A stretch of DNA of 64,000 bases. Source: Coleofasciculus sp. LEGE 07092 (GTDB lineage: Bacteria; Cyanobacteriota; Cyanobacteriia; Cyanobacteriales; Coleofasciculaceae). The notes below the pieces were generated by a model, which did not search any database, had not been told where the DNA came from, and worked only from the letters and a program-made list of their open reading frames with translations. The first letter of the stretch is position 1. Each line of letters opens with the position of its first letter. The position numbers were made by a program, and so were the translations under genes. Location: the NCBI RefSeq assembly GCF_015207375.1, contig NZ_JADEWY010000004.1, positions 1 to 64,000 of the forward strand, written 5' to 3'. Shown piece by piece: positions 9,890-17,594 of this stretch.

Positions 9890-10045
9890 ATGAGTATTTA
9901 CAAATGGTTAGACAGCATTAGCCAGTATATCTCTGAAGCCGTAGTCAGAATTTTCGGTCCCACCGATGATGCTTATCCGATTACTGGCGTGCAACCCTTC
10001 AGTGGTGAACTCTTACACAAAAAGAGAGGGGCAGCAGACTGGTAG
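9890..10045 (+). CDS. Small conserved-looking protein, 51 residues
   Basis: A short gene supported by a good ribosome-binding site: AGGAGAGG sits about 6 bases before the ATG at 9890. An in-frame start further upstream exists but would place the Shine-Dalgarno inside the gene. The protein is MSIYKWLDSISQY... with an amphipathic N-terminal helix, a Pro/Gly-containing middle (FGPTDDAYPITG) and a basic tail ending KKRGAADW. No signal peptide or full membrane span. I do not recognise the family. It is followed by about 220 bp and then a hairpin terminator, so it appears to be transcribed as a single gene. Confidence 0.65.
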   Translation: MSIYKWLDSISQYISEAVVRIFGPTDDAYPITGVQPFSGELLHKKRGAADW

Positions 10046-10143
10046 ATAGTCACAGGACTAGTTTTCCATTACGTTTCATGGGTTAATCGGGCTAAATAAG
10101 TTGGTGGAGATACGTTTTTGTTTCTCTACCGATTTTTGCTGTC

Positions 10144-10247
10144 TATAGCGTTTCTCTATATGGTGAGGTACACCCTGATGAAGGTAGGGAGTAGGGAGTA
10201 GGGAGTAGGGAAAGGGACTGTACCTCATGTAAATGAGAACCGCTATA
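10144..10247. repeat. Imperfect inverted repeat enclosing a GGGAGTA array (MITE-like)
   Basis: Two 29-nt arms, 10144-10172 and 10219-10247, are reverse complements at 22 of 29 positions; both ends are well conserved (TATAGCG outside and GAGGTACA inside). The 46-bp centre holds three GGGAGTA units (10187-10210). This looks like a small palindromic repeat element. I see no target duplication. Confidence 0.6.
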
Positions 10248-10266
10248 TATAATTCCTATGAAAACA

Positions 10267-10310
10267 AAACCCTGAATCGATAAAAAAACAGGGTTTGAGT
10301 TTTGTTTTTA
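10267..10310 (+). terminator. Rho-independent-type terminator
   Basis: Stem AAACCCTG (10267-10274) pairs with CAGGGTTT (10289-10296) across a 14-nt loop and is followed by GAGTTTTGTTTTT. It lies downstream of the 51-residue plus-strand gene. The rest of the gap to 10728 holds nothing I can name. Confidence 0.65.
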
Positions 10311-10728
10311 ACAATAGCTTTAGACCACTGGCATTTTAACGTCTACCACCTCAGACCGCTCTGATGAGGAGTTTAGTCCCCCTTTGGTAGTAACAAAGTG
10401 AAGGAAGCGACAAAAACTTCACACCGCCTTTAGCCAGCTATTTATTGACACCGTTTGCACATCTGACGTCGCTCTCCTTCGATGCGCAGCTATGGGACAC
10501 AGCGGCAGAACCCCCATCCAGTGTGTTTTTTCTTGTATCAGGTTAGTGACTAACCTATTTATCCCTATGACTAGGGTGACAAAGGAGCATACTATGCTAC
10601 TAGCCTATACAAATAGACCTACTTGTCGATACTAAAAATAATGCCATGAAAGTGATTATTTTTTTTTTACAAGATATGAAGCATTATTTCTGTAGCTCCT
10701 GGCTTTCAGTCTGTGGGTGTGTGTTGGC

Positions 10729-12171
10729 TTACAAAGGAGTTGGTTCAGCTTGAGCAGATTCCGATCGCAACCGCCCCAGAGCTTGCTTGACAAAACCCTG
10801 TAAGAATGCCCTCCGCTGATTTTCTTGGAAAACCTTTTTCAGTTTCTCAGCGACGCGCTCAAGATTCAACGGTTGACTCGTTGCCGCATTTGCGCCAATC
10901 TCTTGCTCTTGAAAATACTCGATTAAGCTCAAACCCGCTAATCGAGTGAGATAGGCAGCACTAACTCCCTGCACAACTCCTCCAGCCACGTAGGTAAAGG
11001 CATTGCTCTTAAGAATCCCCCCAATAGTTTGCGTAGAAAGCTCCACCAGACCTAATTTAAACATCAAACTGCCTAAGGTTTGAGCCGCTGACTGGGCTTG
11101 GGAGAGAGAAAATTGTTGTTGGTAAATCCCGCCTAATTCAATCACCAACTGGGTACTAATCGCAGCCGTTGCTAATAAATCTAGCGCTGGCACTGGGTTG
11201 GCAAAGGCAGTGGCTCCAGCAATCCACTGATATTGTTCAATAAGGGGTAAAACGCGATCGCGTCTGGCTTGATTTAACTGTGCCTTCGCCTCAGCTTTTA
11301 GCGCTGATGCTGCTCTCACGGTACTTGCCCATACTAATTGTTGCGCTTCTTGAGTGAAGATTTGACTGATTCGCTGAGTCAGTGCCGTTAAATCGGGCGT
11401 TTGCTCCTCCATCCATTCTTGTAGCGAAGCATCTGGCTGATGCTGGCGTACTTTTACAGGGGCGGGGGATGCTGAAATTTCAACGATATCGTCTGCTGGT
11501 AATAGTTCCGACATCCGCTGTCGCAATTGTTGCAAAATAAGCGCTCGATCTGTGGGTAAATACTGGTCTTGCTTGTTAAGAACTACCAGAGTCCGCTGAT
11601 TTACTGCTTTGAGTTGTTGTAAGGTTTGAAATTCCGTATCGGTGAGATCGCCAGTGATGACGAATAAGACTAAATCTGAGTCAGGGATAACTTCTGGAGC
11701 TTGATTACTCACAAACAAGGTGGGTGTATCTTGCAGGTTAACGCTTTGGGACTGCTGGGGCAACCAGTCAGACTGCAACACTTTCACCAAATGGGTTTTA
11801 CCAACTCCCTTACCACCTACAATCGCAACTTGGAGGTTCTGCCGCTCTAATTCTGCCGTGAGTTGGGCAAGCTGCTGTCGTAATTGCTTTTGATCGCCTA
11901 TTTCAATTTCTACTAAATCGATAACTCTCTGGGTTTGAGCGATCGCCTGTTCTACCGTTGCTCGCTCTAGGGGTGAAGATAGGGGTGATAGGTCAATTTT
12001 ACTAGACCCGCGCTTCTGAAAGAACCACAACCCCGTACCGAGTGCGATCGCTCCGATTACTCCAACTTCATCAAACTGGGCTACTGATTCGTGAATGCCT
12101 TGCAACATCCACAGCCCAAATGATAAACCAATACCGCCCACTAAAATAGGTCGCCGCAACTGAACAGCCAT
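10729..12171 (-). CDS. Membrane-associated DUF697-type GTPase
   Basis: A 480-residue P-loop GTPase. Two hydrophobic segments lie at about 8-25 and 36-52. A coiled stretch of Gln/Glu/Leu leads to the G1 motif VGGKGVGKTH near residue 120, DLVLFVITGD as the strand after the switch region, and G4 motif NKQD near 199. The C-terminal half has hydrophobic helices (ATAFANPVPALDLLATAAISTQLV and a Gly/Ala-rich SLMFKLGLVEL region) typical of DUF697 (YcjX/Era-like) proteins that attach to the inner or thylakoid membrane. Role unknown; such GTPases are found throughout cyanobacteria. It is a single gene. Confidence 0.8.
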   Translation of the reverse strand: MAVQLRRPILVGGIGLSFGLWMLQGIHESVAQFDEVGVIGAIALGTGLWFFQKRGSSKIDLSPLSSPLERATVEQAIAQTQRVIDLVEIEIGDQKQLRQQLAQLTAELERQNLQVAIVGGKGVGKTHLVKVLQSDWLPQQSQSVNLQDTPTLFVSNQAPEVIPDSDLVLFVITGDLTDTEFQTLQQLKAVNQRTLVVLNKQDQYLPTDRALILQQLRQRMSELLPADDIVEISASPAPVKVRQHQPDASLQEWMEEQTPDLTALTQRISQIFTQEAQQLVWASTVRAASALKAEAKAQLNQARRDRVLPLIEQYQWIAGATAFANPVPALDLLATAAISTQLVIELGGIYQQQFSLSQAQSAAQTLGSLMFKLGLVELSTQTIGGILKSNAFTYVAGGVVQGVSAAYLTRLAGLSLIEYFQEQEIGANAATSQPLNLERVAEKLKKVFQENQRRAFLQGFVKQALGRLRSESAQAEPTPL

Positions 12172-12553
12172 ATCTCTCTTGTCAAGCGTACTTTCATTAA
12201 GATACCGTTTTTGGAGGTTGAATCGTTTACATAGTAGTGCTTTTTGCTATGTTATAGCCAAGTGCTGAGTACTTTTCCAGTGGTTTCAAGCCTTTGAGTA
12301 TCAACACTGTCCTATGAAGTACCACACAGATACTTTGAAGGCTTATATCCAACGTTTTTGCGATCGCGCCAACAGGATTGATTGAGATAGGCTGGCATTA
12401 CTGACGGCGAAATGAAATACACTTGCTCATTGCAGGTGCAGGATGGGATAGCTGGTGTTGCTGTATCGTAACAAGCGCGATCGCCTCTGCTTACAGAAAC
12501 CTGTTGTACCCTGTAGAAGGATTCGGTACGATAGGGCGAAGCGAAGTGAGCTT
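12172..12553. other. Non-coding spacer with HIP1-type sites
   Basis: About 380 bp between diverging genes with CGATCG sites near 12361 and 12478. An in-frame upward extension of the next gene from 12455 exists but lacks family resemblance. Nothing else is seen. Confidence 0.5.
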
Positions 12554-13159
12554 ATGACTTATACTCCATCAAGATTCCTGACTTTTGAGGAATTTCTGCA
12601 TCAGTACGGTGACAACCCACGCTACGAACTTGCTGATGGAGAACTCATTGATATGGAACCTACAGGGCATCACGAAGCGGTTGGGGGGAAGCTGGCAACA
12701 AAAATTAGTGTTGAGATTGAGCGGCAGAACTTGCCTTGGCTGATTCCTAGAACTTGCATCGTTAGTCCTTTTGCCAATGAAGCCACTGCGCGTCGTCCTG
12801 ATGTTGTCATCCTTGATGAAGCGGTGCTATCAAACGAACCCCTTTGGAGTCGAGAACCTGTGATTACGCTGGGGCGTTCGATCAAGTTAGTCGTTGAGGT
12901 TGTTAGCACTAACTGGGAAACGGATTATGCTCGTAAAGTCGAGGAGTATGCTCTATTCGGTATTCCTGAATATTGGATTGTGGATTACAAAGGACTCGGT
13001 GGGATTGAGTTTATCGGTAGGCCAAAGCAGCCAACGTTTACAGTTTGTAGGCTTGTGGGTGAGGATTATCAAAAACAACGGTATCGGCTGGGAGAAGCGA
13101 TTGTCTCAGAGCTTTTGCCAGAGTTGTGTTTGCAGCTAGATGATGTGATGCCTCGGTAG
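12554..13159 (+). CDS. Uma2-family (DUF820) putative endonuclease
   Basis: A 201-residue PD-(D/E)xK-fold protein of the family that is greatly expanded in cyanobacteria. The start is set at the ATG at 12554, because conserved sequence begins LTFEEFLHQYGDNPRYELADGEL; the 33 upstream in-frame residues have no resemblance. Nuclease-fold residues are visible as the RRPDVVI strand, the LVVEVVS strand and the K in DYARKVEEYALFGIPEYWIVD. The family is associated with mobile DNA, but substrate and function are not known. It is a single gene. Confidence 0.88.
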   Translation: MTYTPSRFLTFEEFLHQYGDNPRYELADGELIDMEPTGHHEAVGGKLATKISVEIERQNLPWLIPRTCIVSPFANEATARRPDVVILDEAVLSNEPLWSREPVITLGRSIKLVVEVVSTNWETDYARKVEEYALFGIPEYWIVDYKGLGGIEFIGRPKQPTFTVCRLVGEDYQKQRYRLGEAIVSELLPELCLQLDDVMPR

Positions 13160-13275
13160 GCAATAGTAGACTAGCGATTGTCAGTTATGTTGGTGCGTTC
13201 TCCGTTAACATACCCCACAAGATCGGCGATCGCACTTTGATAAAATAAAGGAATTCAGTATTTCTTAAATGTTGT

Positions 13276-13524
13276 ATGCCAGAGGTTGCACGGTTTTATG
13301 GAATTGTAATTAAGGTGTTCTTTGGCGATCACCCTCCACCTCATTTTCATGCAATTTATGGTGAGTACAATGCGTTAGTCAGTATTGAGTCACTTGAGAT
13401 TATTGAGGGAGACTTACCAAGTCGTGCACAAAAATTAGTTTTGGAGTGGGCAACTTTGTACCAGCAAGATTTATTGCAAATGTGGAATAGTCAGGAGTTT
13501 CGTAAATTACCTCCTTTAAAGTAA
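13276..13524 (+). CDS. DUF4160 protein (probable toxin-antitoxin-like pair, first gene)
   Basis: An 82-residue protein with the DUF4160 signature: RFYGIVIKVFFGDHPPPHFHAIYGEY, where the PPHFH cluster is the conserved core. It is followed after 10 bp by a DUF2442 gene on the same strand. DUF4160/DUF2442 neighbours recur in bacterial genomes and have been proposed as toxin-antitoxin-like modules; which partner would be which is not established. Both genes here look whole. Confidence 0.85.
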   Translation: MPEVARFYGIVIKVFFGDHPPPHFHAIYGEYNALVSIESLEIIEGDLPSRAQKLVLEWATLYQQDLLQMWNSQEFRKLPPLK

Positions 13525-13534
13525 GTTTAGGTTT

Positions 13535-13828
13535 ATGAGCAGCATGAAGTATCCTCAAATCCATAAAGCTAGAGCGCTAGATGACACAACTCTAGTCATT
13601 GAATTTACCAATGGAGAGGTGAAAAAATATGATATTCGTCATCTTTTAGAAACTCCAATGTTTTCTCCACTTCGACAACCTGCTTTTTTCAGGAACTTTA
13701 AAGTCGAGCCAGGTGGTTATGCAATCGTGTGGAACGAAGAGATTGATATTAGCGAGTATGAGCTTTGGAAAAATGGTGTGATATTGGAAAGCAAAGATTT
13801 AGCTGGCGATCGCATTCAGTCGCTTTAG
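13535..13828 (+). CDS. DUF2442 protein (partner of DUF4160)
   Basis: A 97-residue protein. The pattern of DUF2442 is clear: KARALDDTTLVIEFTNGEVKKYDIRHLL, then FRNFKVEPGGYAIVWNEEIDIS and the ending ELWKNGVIL. The domain is a small beta-rich fold sometimes preceding DNA-binding domains. It starts 10 bp after the DUF4160 gene, so the two are probably cotranscribed. No DNA-binding helix is visible here. Confidence 0.85.
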   Translation: MSSMKYPQIHKARALDDTTLVIEFTNGEVKKYDIRHLLETPMFSPLRQPAFFRNFKVEPGGYAIVWNEEIDISEYELWKNGVILESKDLAGDRIQSL

Positions 13829-13994
13829 CGGGAACGCCCTTCAAACTCCACCATCCGAGAAAAATCAGCGATCGCACTGCTTCATCAAGACGAGTTAGAG
13901 TTGGGAGTTACGGTTAAGGGGAATGTGACAACGTTTGGTGAGTATTGCTCTGAGTAGGTAATCGCAACCCTCCTTCGGAAAGAGAACATCTGCA

Positions 13995-14951
13995 CTAAGC
14001 CTTGTCACTTTCTGACTGTTGCAATAATAAATCGATGTCTCCGAACATCCCGGTTATGTAAGATTCAAGGACTTCTCTTCCCTCAGCGTTGGGACAAATT
14101 TTGATGGCTTCTAATGCTTGCTCCCGTTCTTTTAGAGCCGCCCATAGCAAGAAACTTTTTGTATCAATATTGTCTAATATTTCTTTAATTCTTTCGGCAT
14201 GATTAGCAATTTTATTGTCTGTCATTAGGGACAAGAGTTCATCGCGTTCTGGGTGATGAAATTGTAACCCATAGAGCAAAGGAAGAGTAATTTTTCCCTG
14301 TTTTAAGTCAGTTATGCCATCAGGTTGCCAAATGGAGTCCATATCATTAAGGATTTGTACAGCCATACCTGAATGATGCCCATAAACACCACAAGCCTGA
14401 ATTAAACTAGAACTGTCAGTCCCAGCCATTGCTCCAGTTGCACAAGCGGTAGCATAGGCGCTGCCAGTTTTCATTTCTATGGTTTTCCAATAGTCTTCGA
14501 TGGTTTTCGTGACTCCAGCCAGATCACGATCTTGGCCTGCGGCGATACAAAAGTAAGTATCGATGCATGTTTGGCTAATTCTATGGAATGTAGAAGGAGG
14601 AAGAGGCGCTTGACTTAAAATTTTAAAACAAAGAATATGCACAGATGAAGCATAGTTCCAAGCTCTAGAGAATCCGACTTTCTCCCACAACTGATCGGGT
14701 CTGTCTTGATCTTGTAGTTCGTCAAAAATACGTAAGCAAACTGCAAAGGCTAACATCGCAGCTGTTACATGGATAGCATCTTTTGGATCGCCATTTACAG
14801 CCTTACAAGCTGCCAGAGGTAATGCTGTCTCCAGGGGTACTGGTTCCTCAAATAGCTCGGCTAAGACTCCCCCAAGTTCGTGCCAACAAATTGGTAGGGA
14901 ATCTTGAAGAATCTGTCTAATATCCGGATAAAGTGATTTCAGCCAATTCAC
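13995..14951 (-). CDS. Polyprenyl-synthetase-family protein with altered Asp-rich motifs
   Basis: A 318-residue all-helical protein of the trans-isoprenyl diphosphate synthase fold. The usual first DDxxD is DELQD here (in RIFDELQDQD), and the second is NDMDS (in ILNDMDSIWQPDG), followed by a canonical DLKQGKITLPLLYG. Some metal-binding aspartates are therefore kept while others are changed, as in ComQ-like and other atypical members that prenylate peptides or make unusual terpenoids. It is the last gene of a minus-strand run with an eCIS-type metalloprotease, which suggests a linked role (inference). A catalytically weak or non-catalytic homologue is the alternative. Confidence 0.8.
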   Translation of the reverse strand: MNWLKSLYPDIRQILQDSLPICWHELGGVLAELFEEPVPLETALPLAACKAVNGDPKDAIHVTAAMLAFAVCLRIFDELQDQDRPDQLWEKVGFSRAWNYASSVHILCFKILSQAPLPPSTFHRISQTCIDTYFCIAAGQDRDLAGVTKTIEDYWKTIEMKTGSAYATACATGAMAGTDSSSLIQACGVYGHHSGMAVQILNDMDSIWQPDGITDLKQGKITLPLLYGLQFHHPERDELLSLMTDNKIANHAERIKEILDNIDTKSFLLWAALKEREQALEAIKICPNAEGREVLESYITGMFGDIDLLLQQSESDKA

Positions 14952-15029
14952 TTGAAAAAAATTAAAGCAATTTTTAGAGGTTGATCGCTCAAGATCGAGT
15001 TATTGACATTTTATTCGCATCACTGAAGA

Positions 15030-15479
15030 TTATTCATCAGGCCAGGGGAAAACTAACTTAGTTTCACCAACCTCTAAACAGCCGATATGCTCAAGAATTG
15101 AAGCATACTCTTTATCAGTTGGCGAATAGGTCAAAAATGTTTGACCTGAAGCACCATCTTCGGTCTCTGCCCAAAGCTGAAGTATGATTGAGCCATCTTC
15201 CTGCATGGTTGCCTGACCGATAGGTTGTTGAGTATTTTCTGTTTGCTCAACCGATTTAGTATTTTCTTTTTTCACTGTCTGCTCCCTTACACCTTTAAAT
15301 ATTTTTGAAATACCAATAGCCGTCATGTCGGAGCGAATATTCAAGGCAAACACCAGATTGTGCTTAAGTGATTCTGATATGAGTGGGAATTCCAAAGAAT
15401 CTATCAGACTCAAGTGTTGAGTGGTCAAGACATCCTCATTTTGAGTCAGAGATGAATGGGTTCCCTGCCCAATAAGCAT
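15030..15479 (-). CDS. Hypothetical protein downstream of the DUF4157 protease
   Basis: About 149 residues if the ATG at 15479 is used; an upstream in-frame start at 15545 would add a hydrophobic stretch but lengthen the overlap with the preceding gene. With 15479 the overlap is 44 bp, suggesting translational coupling. The protein has an N-terminal half with ISKIFKGVREQ, a Gln/Thr/Glu-rich linker, and a C-terminal part with SIILQLWAETEDG and a final VFPWPDE. No signal or membrane segment with the shorter start. Not recognised. By position it could be a chaperone or an immunity partner of the protease, which is inference only. Confidence 0.55.
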   Translation of the reverse strand: MLIGQGTHSSLTQNEDVLTTQHLSLIDSLEFPLISESLKHNLVFALNIRSDMTAIGISKIFKGVREQTVKKENTKSVEQTENTQQPIGQATMQEDGSIILQLWAETEDGASGQTFLTYSPTDKEYASILEHIGCLEVGETKLVFPWPDE

Positions 15480-17373
15480 GAAGGTTGGGATATAAAGTAG
15501 CATCATTAGGATCTTTTCCATAAAACCTTGCAAAGCTTTCCGCATAAGTTTCTTCTACTCCTGCTGCACCAGCTTGATTTTCATAGCCACTCAGTTTGGC
15601 TTTATCTTGATTACGTGCTGCCAGAAACTGCGGGTCGTTCTCACCCCCGCTTGCAGAACCCAACGTACCGCCAACTGCATGACCAACCTCATGAAGCACT
15701 AGATTATGGCTACCATGACCATCACCAGACGGTGGAATACGTCCGTTTCGAGTCGCAATGATTACACGATTACTATTGGGATCATATAGACCTGGCACAC
15801 TATCCCAGGTTGCACCTGGCGGCCATCCACGAGGTTGAACTCCTTTGAGATCTGTCCGGATCTCGGTCACTGAGTTTCGACAGACCACTACTTTAATACC
15901 TTTATTTTTGAGAGCATTAAGTGCAGGTAAGGGCATCTTAATTAATTCTGCAACAACGAGTTGTTTGTCTCCAGCGTCAGCCGTCCCACCAATCTCAACT
16001 AAGGATTCGGCAACTTTTTTGAGCGCTACTGTAGGATCTACAGTTGGTTGGGATTTTTCCGCTGCCTTTTTGATCTTTTCTTTCTTTTGTCCACTACAGC
16101 CACATCCTCGACGAAGAGCTTGTGATTTGTCTGTTTGAACCACTTCTACAGCGTTTGGCTGTTCGAGAAGTTGATACTGGGATGCTCTGATCTGTTGCGG
16201 AGGATTAGCCTGCTGGAAGCTAGATATCTCTTTTCGATAAACAGATGAGTTATGATTTGCATCTTCAGTTAGGGACTGAAGATGGCTCAACACAGGACTT
16301 CTGGACACCTCACCCGCAAGAACAGGAATGGGGTGAAAAGTCTTTTGGGTATTTGTTGGCGTTGTCTGCCTATCTAGTCTTGTTGCAGAGCTTGGGTGAG
16401 TTCTTCGCTGAACTTTATCGCTATTCTGCTGCACCACATGAGTCAACTCATGCGCCGTCAACTCATTATTCCCCGGCGACTTCCCCGCCCCAAAATAAAC
16501 ATCACTCCCATGAGCAAACGCCTGAGCGCCCAACTCCCGGTTCATCTGCACCGCTTCAGAACCCGTATGCACCCGCACTCCACTAAAATCAGCACCAAAG
16601 CGCGGCTCCATAAACGATCGCACGTCCTCTGATAAAGCCGAACCCCCACCCGAAGATGCATTCAAACGACTTTCTAAATCCCCAGGCGTTTCATTCCCAC
16701 CCGCTTGAAATGCCCGTTGCACCAACGCTTGCATTTGCACCTGCTCATCCACTTGCCTCTGCACCACAGGTGTAATTGACTGCGCCAATGACAACCTCTG
16801 AACTGGGTTGTCCTCTGCGGTAAAACGCTGCACTTGGGTCGAACTATTTGGCATCGACATTACCTGCGCCGCTACCCGATCCGCTTCCTGCTCATACACA
16901 TCTCCGGGCGCTCCTACTGTTAACTTAGCCTGAATCCCACTCGCCGCCAAGGACATATCATCAACATCTTTCCCCTCTGCGACAGATTCCTCAAGCTGTT
17001 CAGATGCACAATCAGCACATTGCCGTTGAATCGGGTGTTCTTGTAACATTCCCGAAACCGTTCCCATTTGGGGAGTGGGTGTCTGTATTGTCGGTTTCAC
17101 TACATCAGCAACAGAAATCCCACCTGAGTCTGACTGAGGCTGCACCCTTTGCGTTTCTGCCTGTTCCTGCTCCTTCGCTTCCAGACTTCGCATCACATTC
17201 GCCATTATTCCATCGGATGCGCCTCTGGAGTAATTGGGCATTTCCGACTGCTGGGAAGATTTGTTCTCCCGCTTGGGTTGGATAGCTTTACTCCCAGCAG
17301 CAAGGCTTTTACTCTTCTTCTGTACAGATGCCGGAGTCCAGGAGGAACTTTTCTTTTGCAGGGGTTTATACAT
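15436..17373 (-). CDS. DUF4157 (eCIS core) protein with C-terminal zinc metallopeptidase domain
   Basis: A 645-residue protein that looks whole. Residues 1-230 are low-complexity and Gln/Ser-rich. The DUF4157 domain (about 245-325) is textbook: VRSFMEPRFGADFSGVRVHT, AFAHGSDVYFGAG, then HELTHVVQQ with His308, Glu309 and His312. Next comes a cysteine-rich RRGCGCSGQKK spacer near 420. The C-terminal domain has a second zinc motif HEVGHAVGG (His561, Glu562, His565) and a downstream EETYAESFARFYG that could give the third ligand. DUF4157 marks cargo loaded into extracellular contractile injection systems. The second metallopeptidase would be the effector part (inference). It is divergent from an eCIS-type AAA+ ATPase 221 bp away. 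Confidence 0.85.
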   Translation of the reverse strand: MYKPLQKKSSSWTPASVQKKSKSLAAGSKAIQPKRENKSSQQSEMPNYSRGASDGIMANVMRSLEAKEQEQAETQRVQPQSDSGGISVADVVKPTIQTPTPQMGTVSGMLQEHPIQRQCADCASEQLEESVAEGKDVDDMSLAASGIQAKLTVGAPGDVYEQEADRVAAQVMSMPNSSTQVQRFTAEDNPVQRLSLAQSITPVVQRQVDEQVQMQALVQRAFQAGGNETPGDLESRLNASSGGGSALSEDVRSFMEPRFGADFSGVRVHTGSEAVQMNRELGAQAFAHGSDVYFGAGKSPGNNELTAHELTHVVQQNSDKVQRRTHPSSATRLDRQTTPTNTQKTFHPIPVLAGEVSRSPVLSHLQSLTEDANHNSSVYRKEISSFQQANPPQQIRASQYQLLEQPNAVEVVQTDKSQALRRGCGCSGQKKEKIKKAAEKSQPTVDPTVALKKVAESLVEIGGTADAGDKQLVVAELIKMPLPALNALKNKGIKVVVCRNSVTEIRTDLKGVQPRGWPPGATWDSVPGLYDPNSNRVIIATRNGRIPPSGDGHGSHNLVLHEVGHAVGGTLGSASGGENDPQFLAARNQDKAKLSGYENQAGAAGVEETYAESFARFYGKDPNDATLYPNLHAYWAGNPFISDSK

Positions 17374-17594
17374 GATGAAGCCTCAGTTGTCTGATGAGTT
17401 GCCGATTGCCTCAAGAATTCTAGGGAATTTTCCCACAAGCCAATACCTACCCGTCGCTAGGAAACCTGAGCGCTAATGAATCGAGACTTCTTGAGAGGTG
17501 GCTAAAGTATAAACTATTTTTTTCTAACTTAGATCAAACCGAAATATGCCTTAACATAGAAGCCATCAAATTCTAGATACTTAAGCAGCCACCT

